A DNA stretch of 64,000 nucleotides from Planctomycetota bacterium (GCA_020848275.1 JADLAK010000095.1:17816-81815), one strand, 5' to 3'. Shown: positions 43,481 to 52,450, numbered from the stretch's first letter. Numbers and translations are program-made. The notes: generated by a model not told the origin, from the sequence alone.

Positions 43481-44689
43481 ATGACCGAGACCATTAGCTA
43501 CGCCACCAACTTCGACCTGACCGAAGAGCAGACCCAGATTCGCAACACCATCCGCGACTTCGCCAAAAACGTCGTCGCGCCCAAGGCCCAGCACATCGAC
43601 GAAGCCAACGAATTCAACGTCGAGGCTTTCAAGGGGCTGGCCGAACTCGGTTTCCTCGGCATCACCATCCCGGAATCCTACGGGGGCAGCGGCTTCGATA
43701 CCCTCAGCTACGCAATCGCCGTCGAAGAACTCTCGCGCGTTTGCGGCAGCACCGGCCTTGGCTATGCCGCCCACGTCAGCCTTGGGCTTACGCCGATTTA
43801 CCTGTTCGGCACCGAGGAACAGAAGCGCAAGTACGTGCCGCAACTGTGCAAGGGCGTCGACGACAACGGCAATTTGACATTGGGCTGCTTTGGATTAACA
43901 GAACCCGGCGCCGGCAGCGACGCCAGCGGCACCAAAACCCGCGCCGAGCGCAAAGCCGACCATTGGCTGGTCAACGGCCGCAAAGCCTGGATCACCAACC
44001 CGCACTACGCGAAAACCTGCATCTTCACCGCGCGCACCAACGACAAACCCGCTAAAGGCAAGGGCATCACGGCGTTCATTGGCGAACTCAAGACGCCGGG
44101 TTTCAAGGTCGAGCAAAAGGAAGACAAGCTGGGCTGCCGCGGCAGCGACACGGCGCAACTTTCGTTCGAGGACATGAAGCTGCCGCTGGACGCCGTCGCG
44201 GGCGGCATGGAACAAGTCGACGTCGGCTTTGAGAAGTTCATGAAGACGCTGGCGGGCGGGCGCATCTCCATTGGCGCCATGGCGCTGGGCCTGGCGCAGG
44301 GCGCCTTTGACAAGGCCAGCGAGTACGCCAGGCAACGTAAGCAGTTCAACGCGCCGATCGGGACCTTCCAGGGCGTGAGTTTCAAGATCGCCGACATGGC
44401 GATGGAAATCGCCGCGGCGAGGCACTTGATTTATCACGCCGCGCGCCTGCGCGACGCGGGTCGCGACTTCACCATGGAGGGCAGCATGGCCAAGCTGTAC
44501 GCCAGCGAAGTGGCGATGAAGACCTGCACCAACGCGATCCAGGTGCTGGGCGGCGTGGGCTACACGCGCGAGTACGAGGTCGAGCGCATGCTGCGCGACA
44601 GCAAGCTGTGCGAAATCGGCGAAGGCACCAGCGAAGTCCAGCGCCTGATCATTTCTCGGAAGATCCTGGGCGATCTGAGAAACGCGTAG
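43481..44689 (+). CDS. Acyl-CoA dehydrogenase
   Basis: 402 residues. Hallmarks are GCFGLTEPGAGSDASGTKT (FAD/substrate loop), WITNPHYA, the QRKQFNAPIG block, and the C-terminal EIGEGTSEVQRLIISRKIL, whose EGTSE carries the catalytic base in many family members. It oxidises acyl-CoA at the alpha-beta bond, passing electrons to ETF. Chain length and branching specificity cannot be told. ATG 43481 is used; the frame runs further upstream only through repeat B. Neighbouring genes do not form a beta-oxidation operon. Confidence 0.93.
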   Translation: MTETISYATNFDLTEEQTQIRNTIRDFAKNVVAPKAQHIDEANEFNVEAFKGLAELGFLGITIPESYGGSGFDTLSYAIAVEELSRVCGSTGLGYAAHVSLGLTPIYLFGTEEQKRKYVPQLCKGVDDNGNLTLGCFGLTEPGAGSDASGTKTRAERKADHWLVNGRKAWITNPHYAKTCIFTARTNDKPAKGKGITAFIGELKTPGFKVEQKEDKLGCRGSDTAQLSFEDMKLPLDAVAGGMEQVDVGFEKFMKTLAGGRISIGAMALGLAQGAFDKASEYARQRKQFNAPIGTFQGVSFKIADMAMEIAAARHLIYHAARLRDAGRDFTMEGSMAKLYASEVAMKTCTNAIQVLGGVGYTREYEVERMLRDSKLCEIGEGTSEVQRLIISRKILGDLRNA

Positions 44690-44759
44690 TGGCATTGATC
44701 TCCAGGTCAATGTGCTGTTTGAGTCCCCTGGAACCCCTGCACTCCAACATCGAGTGACC

Positions 44760-46529
44760 ATGAGGTACTTCATTGCGGTGGCGGTGGCTTGCGGCCTTGC
44801 GTTGGTGGCATGTTCGACAGCACCGGCGCCGGTCACAAATAGTTCTTCGCCAGCCAAGCAGATCTCACCGTCCAAGCCGACGCTGCAACCGGATGCAAAG
44901 CCTCATGTAGAGGCCGCAGCCCAGCCGCCGGGTACTCGCCGCGCACCAGTTCCGCGCAAGCGCGGCTTTGGCGAAATCGATGCCCTGATTGACGACCTCG
45001 GCAAGGTTGATGTTTCGTCGCCCGGCACAGCCAGTTTTTCGACCGGGTTTGGCTTTGCGCCGCTCCCCGAGAATGATTACGCGTCGGTATTGATCCTTAC
45101 GCATGAGGACATGGGCTATCATCCGTCGTTCACCAAGCTTGTCGCGTTGGGACCCAAAGCCATTCCCGCGCTGCTCGACGCTCTTGAAGACCCGACCCCA
45201 ACCAGCCTTATGGCCGGCGGCGGCTTCATCAGCTGGTGCCGCGAGGGCCACGAACTCGACCGGGGTGAATTGAACGAGGCTGAAAGAAAAGCACTAGCAG
45301 CGTTCCCCTACCCGTACAACGACGAGGGAGATTTTGAGCAGCCCGACTTTTGGGAGCCCCCGAAGGGTAAGCACGACTGGGAAGTGCACTATCGCGTGAA
45401 GGTCGGCGATCTTTGCTTCGCCATCCTCGGCCAGATTACCAACTGCCATCTTCATGCAGTGCGTTACCAGCCCTCGGGCGGCCTGATGATTAACAGCCCT
45501 GTGCACGATCCGTGGCTTGCTGATTGCCTGCGCGCGATTTGGAAAAACAGCGAGCCCGCCGCGCGTTTGAAACGGACGCTCCTGGCCGACCTGAGGAGTA
45601 CAAACGATAGGAACCGCAGGCGCTCTCCCGGTGCGGCGACGCGTCTGCTCTATTATTTCGGCGAGCAGTGTGCACTCGACGTGTTGGCGCGGCTGGACCG
45701 CGAGAACTGGCTGCGCTATCCACGTTCCGTTGATTTCATCAACGCGATCCGGTTTTCAACGGCACCGGCCGCTCAAGCGAGGCTCGCGCACTTGTTCCGC
45801 GCCACGGCCGACATTCCGGTGGCCGACTCGATTCTGCCGGTCATCCTGGCCAAGGAGCCCCAGGTCTACGCCAAGCTGTTGAGCCGCGTCTATCCCATAC
45901 GCCGGACCAACGACATTCCCAAACCCGGCGGCGGGTTCGTTTCTCAGAAGGCGTTGATCCTGACCGCCGCAAACAGCACCGACCCCCGCATTACCGTAGA
46001 ACTCGCGCGTTGCTGCGAGGGAGTGCTCACCACCGAAGAGATGTACACCTGTGTTCCCGCCGGGGCAAAGCACCGCCCTGTCGAGACGCTGGCCTTCGTC
46101 AAGGATTGGCTTGCAAACCACTTGGCAGATTACGAGATCCCGCGCGGCGACGGAACGACACTGCTGCTGGTTGCGGCCACGTGCTTCCCCGACGATGCGC
46201 TTGAACTGATTCGTTCGTTCTCGAATTCAACCGAGCCCAAAAAGCGCTCCGCAGCCTGTGTGGTACTCAACGACCTGGAATTGCCCCAGTGGAAGGAAGT
46301 ACTGCTGCCGCTGCTGGATGATCTGGCCGAGGCGGGTTACGGGAACTTTGCGGCGACAACAATTCGTGCCGATGGTTCGAAGCGGAGTCACGAGTTGCCC
46401 ATCCGCATATGCGATCTCGCGGCCTGGGCCGCGACACGTCGCGACGCCAAGCTCACATTCAAGGTCGAAGGCAGTTACGCCGACCTGGACAAACAAATCA
46501 CTGCGATCAAGCAGGCCTTGGGCGACTAG
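44760..46529 (+). CDS. Predicted lipoprotein of unknown function
   Basis: About 589 residues. The signal peptide ends in lipobox LVAC, followed by a serine/proline-rich linker (residues about 25-65). The mature protein has helical, HEAT-like segments (for example HPSFTKLVALGPKAIPALLDALEDPTP and RITVELARCCEGVLTTEEMY) with several Trp/Tyr motifs. No catalytic family was recognised. It follows the acyl-CoA dehydrogenase by 70 bases but has its own likely start at ATG 44760. It is probably an outer-membrane HEAT-repeat lipoprotein. Confidence 0.65.
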   Translation: MRYFIAVAVACGLALVACSTAPAPVTNSSSPAKQISPSKPTLQPDAKPHVEAAAQPPGTRRAPVPRKRGFGEIDALIDDLGKVDVSSPGTASFSTGFGFAPLPENDYASVLILTHEDMGYHPSFTKLVALGPKAIPALLDALEDPTPTSLMAGGGFISWCREGHELDRGELNEAERKALAAFPYPYNDEGDFEQPDFWEPPKGKHDWEVHYRVKVGDLCFAILGQITNCHLHAVRYQPSGGLMINSPVHDPWLADCLRAIWKNSEPAARLKRTLLADLRSTNDRNRRRSPGAATRLLYYFGEQCALDVLARLDRENWLRYPRSVDFINAIRFSTAPAAQARLAHLFRATADIPVADSILPVILAKEPQVYAKLLSRVYPIRRTNDIPKPGGGFVSQKALILTAANSTDPRITVELARCCEGVLTTEEMYTCVPAGAKHRPVETLAFVKDWLANHLADYEIPRGDGTTLLLVAATCFPDDALELIRSFSNSTEPKKRSAACVVLNDLELPQWKEVLLPLLDDLAEAGYGNFAATTIRADGSKRSHELPIRICDLAAWAATRRDAKLTFKVEGSYADLDKQITAIKQALGD

Positions 46530-46590
46530 CGTGTAAACCCCACGTAAAACACCGCTTTACAGCGGAAGAGGGGTTCCCCCGTCACCACTT

Positions 46591-46616
46591 ATGGGCGTTA
46601 ATCTGATACCGCCCAT
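46591..46616 (+). promoter_or_regulatory. Small hairpin in front of the P460-like gene
   Basis: ATGGGCG (46591-46597) pairs with CGCCCAT (46610-46616) around 12 bases, 12 bases before the ATG at 46629. It could modulate translation initiation. The context is short and this could be chance. Confidence 0.3.
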
Positions 46617-46628
46617 TGGGGAATGACC

Positions 46629-47402
46629 ATGCGCTACGCTCTTGCCTGTCTTGTGCTTGCACTGATTTCCGCCGTTGTCGCCGGTTGCGTGCAGACCGCC
46701 AACCAGCCCGCAAAAGTAAACGCGCCCGGTTCTGAGCAACCGGGGGTCGAAAAACCCAACGGCAGCACGAACGTCTCCGGGGCGCCGGCCAAAGAGCCCG
46801 CCAAGCAACCGTCCAAGAACTCCGAAAAGGACGCGCCGACCATCGACGCGCGCTTCGAAAAGCAACTGCTGGCCGTGGGCGCGGAGTACAAGGACTACAA
46901 TAAGTACACCCAGATTGGCTCAGATCCCCATTGGTCGCACACGATGTGTCGAGGTCCCATCATTCCCCCCGCGCTCAGCAAAAGCATCGACGATCCCACA
47001 CATGGGCGCAAGTTGTATTATCTCTGGGCTAAAGATTCGGAGGCCTACTACAAAGTCAAAGAGGGGAAGCCGATTGTTTTGCAACCCGTTGGCCAGGCCA
47101 TCGTAAAGGAGTCCTACCACCCCGTCGAAGTCACGGGCACTGTGGGTGCCCACGAAGAAACCATCAAACGCGATGGCAAGACCTGGAAGATGGGCGAAAA
47201 GTACGCCCTATTCGTCATGCTCAAGCTCGACCCGAGCACCGAAGGCACCGACGACGGCTGGGTCTATGCGACGCTGAGCGCCGACGGCACCAAGGTCACG
47301 TCCTCTGGCATCATCAAATCCTGCGCAGGCTGCCACCAGGATTGCGCGGCTGACCGCATGTTCGGCTACAAGCCGCCGGCGCCTGCGACGGGGCGCGAAT
47401 AA
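46629..47402 (+). CDS. Cytochrome P460-like lipoprotein
   Basis: About 257 residues. Lipobox VAGC follows a short signal, then a 50-residue Ala/Pro/Lys-rich linker. The C-terminal domain has WVYATLSADG and ends in SCAGCHQDCAADRMFGY, a CXXCH c-type haem motif at residues 232-236, in the manner of cytochrome P460 domains. These proteins covalently bind haem in the periplasm; some oxidise hydroxylamine, others have unknown roles. The usual lysine cross-link cannot be placed by eye. GGGGAATGACCATGCG at the start mirrors the start context of EWG protein 2; ATG 46629 is chosen for better ribosome spacing. Confidence 0.72.
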   Translation: MRYALACLVLALISAVVAGCVQTANQPAKVNAPGSEQPGVEKPNGSTNVSGAPAKEPAKQPSKNSEKDAPTIDARFEKQLLAVGAEYKDYNKYTQIGSDPHWSHTMCRGPIIPPALSKSIDDPTHGRKLYYLWAKDSEAYYKVKEGKPIVLQPVGQAIVKESYHPVEVTGTVGAHEETIKRDGKTWKMGEKYALFVMLKLDPSTEGTDDGWVYATLSADGTKVTSSGIIKSCAGCHQDCAADRMFGYKPPAPATGRE

Positions 47403-47456
47403 GCCCGCAGCGCGCCCGATTGCACACCCGCACGCCAGCGTCTACGATGCGCGCGA

Positions 47457-48491
47457 ATGCCCGCGCCCACCGCCGAACAACAGGCCTTTTTGCGCCAGAA
47501 GCTACCGGCGAATTACATCCCGGTGCGCCCTGCAATCCTTGAATTGCAGGCCTGGCTGGCAAGCCCGGCGGCCAATGACACCCCGACCGACAAAGCCGCC
47601 AGCGCGCGCCAGCTCGTCGGCCTGCCGGACCCCGAGAGCGGCACCTCGGCCGAGGTGCTTGCGCACATCGCCTATCGCGCCTGCGAGGCTATCAAGCTCG
47701 ACCGCGGCAACGCCGCCGCCTATTTCATGCTCGCGCGCGCCATGACTGAGCTGGGGCGCTTCGACGACTACACCTACCACGCGGTGCCGCTGCGCGAGGC
47801 CATCGACTTCGCCGAGAAATCGCGCCTGCTTGCGCCCAAGGTCGGCAAGGCCTGGCGCTCGGCCATCGAGCTCTACATCCGCCTGTACCGCTACGACATG
47901 GCGGCGCACATGCTTGATGAACTCAATGAAAGCGGCTGCGCGCCCGGCACGCACGCGTCGCTGCAAGCCCTGTTGTGCGAAGTGCAGGGCTATTTCCAGA
48001 ACGCCATCCAGTGGCTCAATAAATCGATCTCCTACGCAAGTTCGCCCAGCAAGCGCGCGGAACTGTTGATGCACCAGGCCCTGGACATGATCGAGCTTGA
48101 CCTCAAGCACGACGCCGACAACACCTTCTACCTGGCCATGATGGAGGGCGGCCCGCAGGCCTGGGTTGCGCACAACTGGTCGGTGCTAAAACACAGCCTC
48201 AACAACTGGCCCGGCTGCGTCGAGCTCAACCGGCGCGCCCTGATTTTCGACCCGAAGTTCGAGGCCGCCGTCGAGATGAACGCGTTTTTGCAGGGCGTCT
48301 ACGCCCAGCAGGGACAGCAGTTGCCCCTGCCCGCAAGCCTGCAGGAAGAGCGCCTGCGCGGCATGGCGCTGCCCGGCTGCGACGACGGCGTGCTTGAGGC
48401 TGAGCGCCTGACACCCTGGCGCCCGCCCGCCCGCGGCACCCGCGCCCGCATGACCCGCACTTTCCGAAGCGGCCTGGCCGAGGGAGAATAG
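47457..48491 (+). CDS. TPR protein, short paralogue
   Basis: 344 residues with several TPR-like helical pairs from about residue 60 to 260, including YFMLARAMTELGRFDDYTYH. The segment VELNRRALIFDPKFEAA matches WELNRRALCFGPYDEAM of the next gene, so the two are paralogues. There is no signal peptide, so it is probably cytoplasmic. A basic tail (RGTRARMTRTFRSG) closes it. Function unknown; TPRs mediate protein-protein contacts. Confidence 0.7.
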   Translation: MPAPTAEQQAFLRQKLPANYIPVRPAILELQAWLASPAANDTPTDKAASARQLVGLPDPESGTSAEVLAHIAYRACEAIKLDRGNAAAYFMLARAMTELGRFDDYTYHAVPLREAIDFAEKSRLLAPKVGKAWRSAIELYIRLYRYDMAAHMLDELNESGCAPGTHASLQALLCEVQGYFQNAIQWLNKSISYASSPSKRAELLMHQALDMIELDLKHDADNTFYLAMMEGGPQAWVAHNWSVLKHSLNNWPGCVELNRRALIFDPKFEAAVEMNAFLQGVYAQQGQQLPLPASLQEERLRGMALPGCDDGVLEAERLTPWRPPARGTRARMTRTFRSGLAEGE

Positions 48492-48494
48492 CCT

Positions 48495-48585
48495 TACGGC
48501 GGCGGACAGCAGTCAGCGGATGGCGGATAGCATGTACCGCCGCTCATACTTTGCTATCCGCTAACCGCCACCTGCTATCGGCTGG
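48495..48585. repeat. Palindromic repeat between two TPR genes
   Basis: GGCGGACAGCAGTCAGCGGAT and GGATAGC words on the left mirror GCTATCCGCTAACCGCCACC on the right. It is an imperfect inverted repeat with a GCGGATAGCATG/CTATCCGC core. No gene is involved. Confidence 0.55.
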
Positions 48586-48590
48586 GTTCA

Positions 48591-50453
48591 ATGTTCAAGC
48601 AAGACGACACCCCGGAAACGTTCATGCAGCGGCCCATGCCGCCGCGCTACCGCCTTGCCGCCGGCATGGCGCGGCGCGCTTTTGCGTTGCTTGACCAGTC
48701 CGCGGGCAAACCCCGCGACACGGCCCGCGCCGACAAGTTGCTGGCGGGCATCTCCATTTCACTCGACGATTCCTCGGACATCGAGGGGCTCGATGACGCC
48801 CTTGAACGCGCCGTGGACGCCATTGCCGCCGACCCCGACCACGTCGGCGCGCTCACCGCCGCCGCCAAGGCCCTGATGCTGCACGGCCACTTCGAGGACT
48901 GGGTCTATCACCCGCGGCCCCTGCGCGACGCCAAGCGGCTGCTTGGCCGCGCCCGCGACCTCGCGCCCCACAACGACGACGTGCTCGAGGCGATCCTGCG
49001 CTGCGAGCTTTTGCTGCGCCGCTTCGACCAGGCCGCGGACATCCTTGACCAGATCAAGGCCGAGGGCCGCGCGCCCTTTGCCCACGCCATGGGCCGGGCC
49101 ATATGGTTTGACCTCCACGACAATTTCAAGCAGGCCGAAGATTGGTATGGCCAGGCCGTCAAGGCTGCCCGCGAGACCGAGCAGCGCGCATGGGCGCTGG
49201 TCCACCACGCCCGCTGCCTCGCCAACCTCGGCGACCTCGAGCGCGCGGATTCGCTGATGGCCCAGGGCGTGATCGGCGGCGCGCCGCACCGCCAGCGCCT
49301 GATCTACTGGTCCAACCTGAAATTCCACCGCAAGCGTTACGACGAAGCCTGGGAGCTCAACCGGCGCGCGCTGTGCTTTGGCCCCTACGACGAAGCCATG
49401 CGCGCGCGGCACTTCCTGCTGGGCTACTTCCGCCGCCTCACATTCATCCCCAAGCAGCCCTTTACGCTGCCCGAGGAAAAGTCCATGTCCGGCGATGGCG
49501 CCAAGGCGCCCGCGCAGCCGAAGTACGTCTGCGGCGACCTCGATCTCGGCGTCGACACCGACGACGAATTCGTTCCGCCCTTTCGCGTCGACCTGTTCAT
49601 CCAGGGCGAGCATCTTCCCGTGGTTAGCGACATCGCCGACCCGGGCGCAAGCTTCGAGGGCCGCGCGCGCCTGCTCACGCGTTACCTCGACCCGCGTACG
49701 CTCGAAAAACAGCCGCTGGTGCCGGGCTCGCGCTTCCGCACCGGGCAGTACGTCTTCCTCGACGAGCGCAGCGGCGCCGTCTACCAGGCGCTGGTCGTGC
49801 GGCGCAAGGAAAAGCGCAACCCCTACCGCGAGATGCCCGCCGAGGACCGCAAGTTCTTCCGCCTCGACGACAAGGCTATGGAGCAATTCGACAGCGCGCC
49901 CTGGGACGTCGCCCTCTACATCACCAAACATGGCTTCGACCCGCTGATGGGCGTGCTCAATTTCTGCAAGCTCTGTGACAGTTTCCTGCGCCACGCCGGC
50001 GGCATCGGCGTCGACCTCGAAACCGGCATGACCGTCCACGGCGGCGACTGGCGCAACGAAGGCCCGCAGGCCTTCGAGATTTCCAAACACGTCGTCATCC
50101 ACGCCGAGGAAACTTCTCCCGGCAATTTCTGGCTGCACACTCACGGCCTGTGCAAATTCCTGCGCCCCGAGCTCGAAATCCGCGAGCTCCCGGCGCGGCT
50201 GGTCGAGGGCGCGTGGGCGCAACTGATGGACGCCGCCGCACAGGCCGCTCTGGGCGCCGTGTTGCGCGAGGGCGACGTTGTCGGCAACGACAAGCAGCCG
50301 CTGGTGCTGCGCCGGGGCATGCGCAAGGCCGGCGTCCACATTAAACACAACCTGCGGCCAAGCCTCGAGATCGTCGACGTCGGCAACGGCGACGCGCCCG
50401 AACACGGGGCCCAACGCGGCATCGAATCCCTCTTGGGCGACAAGAAGAAATGA
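48591..50453 (+). CDS. TPR protein fused to a conserved C-terminal domain
   Basis: 620 residues. The N-terminal 290 are TPR-like and paralogous to the preceding protein (FEDWVYHPRPLRDAKRLL against FDDYTYHAVPLREAIDFA). From about 330 there is a separate globular domain with FVPPFRVDLFIQGEH and NFWLHTHGLCKFLRPELEIRE, resembling DUF4026/DUF4261-type domains, although I am not certain which. No signal peptide. The stop overlaps the next start by four bases (ATGA). The architecture suggests an intracellular adaptor with a metabolic or stress domain, but the function is unknown. Confidence 0.7.
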   Translation: MFKQDDTPETFMQRPMPPRYRLAAGMARRAFALLDQSAGKPRDTARADKLLAGISISLDDSSDIEGLDDALERAVDAIAADPDHVGALTAAAKALMLHGHFEDWVYHPRPLRDAKRLLGRARDLAPHNDDVLEAILRCELLLRRFDQAADILDQIKAEGRAPFAHAMGRAIWFDLHDNFKQAEDWYGQAVKAARETEQRAWALVHHARCLANLGDLERADSLMAQGVIGGAPHRQRLIYWSNLKFHRKRYDEAWELNRRALCFGPYDEAMRARHFLLGYFRRLTFIPKQPFTLPEEKSMSGDGAKAPAQPKYVCGDLDLGVDTDDEFVPPFRVDLFIQGEHLPVVSDIADPGASFEGRARLLTRYLDPRTLEKQPLVPGSRFRTGQYVFLDERSGAVYQALVVRRKEKRNPYREMPAEDRKFFRLDDKAMEQFDSAPWDVALYITKHGFDPLMGVLNFCKLCDSFLRHAGGIGVDLETGMTVHGGDWRNEGPQAFEISKHVVIHAEETSPGNFWLHTHGLCKFLRPELEIRELPARLVEGAWAQLMDAAAQAALGAVLREGDVVGNDKQPLVLRRGMRKAGVHIKHNLRPSLEIVDVGNGDAPEHGAQRGIESLLGDKKK

Positions 50454-51565
50454 CCGACGCGCGAATCCACGATCTGCTCGCCCGCGCCGAAGCCGCCCTT
50501 GCGGGTGCCAGCCCCCTGCTGTCGGTCCAGCACCCGGCGCAGGGCGACCGCGCGCAGGCCGAGGAAATCGCCGCGCGCGCCCCCGCAACCTGGGGCTACA
50601 AGCCCGAGCCCGAGGAACTGCTGCGCACCCTTGATGTCGCCTGCATGGCCATTACCGCCGACCCGACCAGCGGCGTGGGTTATGCGCTGGCGGCGCAATG
50701 CGTTTATCGCCTCGGATACGAAGACCGCGATTGCTTCAACGAGGAAGCGCTGGACGCCGCGCGGCCGTGGGCGGCGCGCGCGGCGGAGCTTCAGCCGGAA
50801 ATCGAGGCGGGCTGGGAAGCCTGGGCGCAGATCGAGAGCTACCGCTACGAGTTCAGGGAAGCCGAACGCGTGCTGGGCGAAATATTCCGGCGCTTCGGCG
50901 ACGCCGGTCTGTATGCGCGCTCGGCGTTCTTGTTTTTCCGGCTGCAGGCCGATGTCGACCAGGCCATCAACTGGGGCGCTTTGGCCTGGCAGCAGGAAGA
51001 GGACGCCGCGCGCCTGGTTGAGACGCTCTTTGGCATGGGCACGGTCTACGAAGACTCCGGCCGCCAGAAACACGCCTTCGACACCTACCGCGTGATCTGC
51101 GAAAAAGACCCGGACAACGCCTGGGGCAAATTCCTGCTCGCGCGCGTCACGCTTGCGCTGGGCGGCATTGAAGAAGCGCGCCAGGCCATCGACGAGGCGA
51201 TCAAGCTTTCAGACCAGCCGCAATTCCGCGAGCTGCGCGCTGAAATCGCCCGCGCTTCGGGCGTTCGCATGCCCGGCGATTCTGCCCGCTCAATGTCGAG
51301 CCGGCTGCGCGCCGCGCCCTCGAGTTCGGCGTCGGGCGAGCGCTCGGCCATCCGCATGCCGGCAAGCTCCGGCAAGCACCAGACAACGCGACCGAACATC
51401 CAGCGCCCGGCCAAACACCAGACCACGCGGCCCAACATCCACGCGCCGCGGCCCCAGCCGCCGTCGACGCGCCTGCCTCCGGCGCCGCTGCCGCGCCCGG
51501 AAGAACCGCCCCCCGCCGAGGGCCAGCCCCGCATGCCCCGAAAACGCAAGAAGTACTACGGGTAA
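50450..51565 (+). CDS. TPR protein with basic repeat-rich tail
   Basis: 371 residues, translationally coupled to the preceding gene (ATGA overlap). The first 270 residues form TPR-like helices (AAQCVYRLGYEDRDC, AKFLLARVTLALGGIEEARQ-like blocks). The last 95 are low complexity, rich in Ser, Pro and Arg, with two direct copies of KHQTTRPNI and an end of MPRKRKKYYG, so this part is disordered and could bind nucleic acid or acidic partners. It is a member of the three-gene TPR cluster. Function unknown. Confidence 0.7.
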   Translation: MTDARIHDLLARAEAALAGASPLLSVQHPAQGDRAQAEEIAARAPATWGYKPEPEELLRTLDVACMAITADPTSGVGYALAAQCVYRLGYEDRDCFNEEALDAARPWAARAAELQPEIEAGWEAWAQIESYRYEFREAERVLGEIFRRFGDAGLYARSAFLFFRLQADVDQAINWGALAWQQEEDAARLVETLFGMGTVYEDSGRQKHAFDTYRVICEKDPDNAWGKFLLARVTLALGGIEEARQAIDEAIKLSDQPQFRELRAEIARASGVRMPGDSARSMSSRLRAAPSSSASGERSAIRMPASSGKHQTTRPNIQRPAKHQTTRPNIHAPRPQPPSTRLPPAPLPRPEEPPPAEGQPRMPRKRKKYYG

Positions 51566-51566
51566 A

Positions 51567-51646
51567 GTGGCTGGGCCCGCCGGGCCCAGCGCGTCTCATT
51601 GACGTTCGATTGTGGCAGTTGGCTGGGGCCGGCGGCCCCAGCCACT
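51567..51646. terminator. Paired palindromes between convergent genes
   Basis: GCTGGGCCCG/CGGGCCCAGC (51570-51590) and GGCTGGGGCC/GGCCCCAGCC (51621-51643) are both near-perfect hairpins, and the outer GTGGCTGGG and CCAGCCAC can pair with each other. The block probably ends transcription from both sides. There are no long T-runs, so efficiency is uncertain. Confidence 0.55.
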
Positions 51647-52106
51647 AAATCCCGATCGAAACTTCGATCGCCTGGCGCTGATAGTAAGCAATCGACGCCG
51701 GGGAAATGCCGTTTTCGAGCTGGCGCTTGGTGAAGGTCACCGCGTCATCGCGCGAGTGAAACTGGTGCGTTTCCGGCATGTCGTCGCCGCGCACAACCAC
51801 AATGTGCTGCGGCAATCCGCCCAGCGTGCGCGACAGGCGCGCCGCCAGACGGTCGCTTTTGCGCCGCCCGAACTTGCGGCTGGGCATGCCGGGTTTGCTG
51901 CCGCTGCCCTTGCGCCGGCCCTGCTTGCCGAGCGTGCCGCCCGAGGACATGAAGGCCTCGCGCAGTTTGGGAAATGCGAGCTGCGTGCCGAAGTGCTGGC
52001 GCACGCGCTTGCCGACTTCATTCATGGTGATGCCCGGGTTGTCCTTGATCAGCGACTTGACCATGTCCTGCTTTTTCTGCGTGTTCTCAACCGAACGTTT
52101 GGCCAT
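51645..52106 (-). CDS. Small basic, possibly nucleic-acid-binding protein
   Basis: About 153 residues from ATG 52106 (MAKRSVENTQKKQDMVK). N-terminal helical region with DNPGITMNEVGKRVRQHFG, reminiscent of a winged-helix/HTH segment, then a lysine/arginine/glycine-rich middle (GKQGRRKGSGSKPG) and a C-terminal domain with HIVVVRGDDMPETHQF. The 22 codons upstream of 52106 lack support. Its function is not recognised; DNA or RNA binding is an inference from charge and the HTH-like region. It converges with the TPR cluster. Confidence 0.6.
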   Translation of the reverse strand: MAKRSVENTQKKQDMVKSLIKDNPGITMNEVGKRVRQHFGTQLAFPKLREAFMSSGGTLGKQGRRKGSGSKPGMPSRKFGRRKSDRLAARLSRTLGGLPQHIVVVRGDDMPETHQFHSRDDAVTFTKRQLENGISPASIAYYQRQAIEVSIGI

Positions 52107-52178
52107 CGAAAATTCCTTAGTTGGAAGTAAGTATTCGCGACGAATCATGTAGAGGCGGGCGCGGGGTGTCAATCATTT

Positions 52179-52344
52179 AGACGCTGTTTCAGAACCCTGA
52201 GCGAGGCTATTTTCGCGCGCCGAGCGAGCAGATCAAGAAACCCGACCGAGCCGTATCCCCAGCGATACGGCGCAGGGAGGGTGACGCAGAGATGCGACGC
52301 TCGCCGCCGAAAAGAGCCCGCGAGAGGGTTTTGAATCAGCGTCT
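52179..52344. repeat. Structured interspersed element, copy 2 (MITE-like)
   Basis: 166 bases with 20-base terminal inverted repeats (52179-52198 against 52325-52344, 18 of 20 matching). Inside: the 23-base block 52217-52239 identical to 1922-1944, the hairpin CCGTATC/GATACGG (52251-52270) at the same spacing, and GACGCAGAGATGC (52283-52295). No target-site duplication could be fixed with confidence and no transposase is inside. It lies between the small basic protein gene and the sigma factor gene. Confidence 0.72.
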
Positions 52345-52450
52345 TAGTTAGTAACTCCGGGGCCACGCGCCGTTCATCCCAGCCGTCCGATTTCTTGAAA
52401 CTTCCCGGCAACCCCGTTCGTTACTCTGGTGGCAAGGTAAAAGGCGGGCC

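Noticed and set aside
48759..50588. Antisense open frame (about 609 codons) opposite the second TPR gene
   Set aside because: The plus strand encodes conserved TPR and HTHGLCKF domains; the minus frame is a composition artefact.
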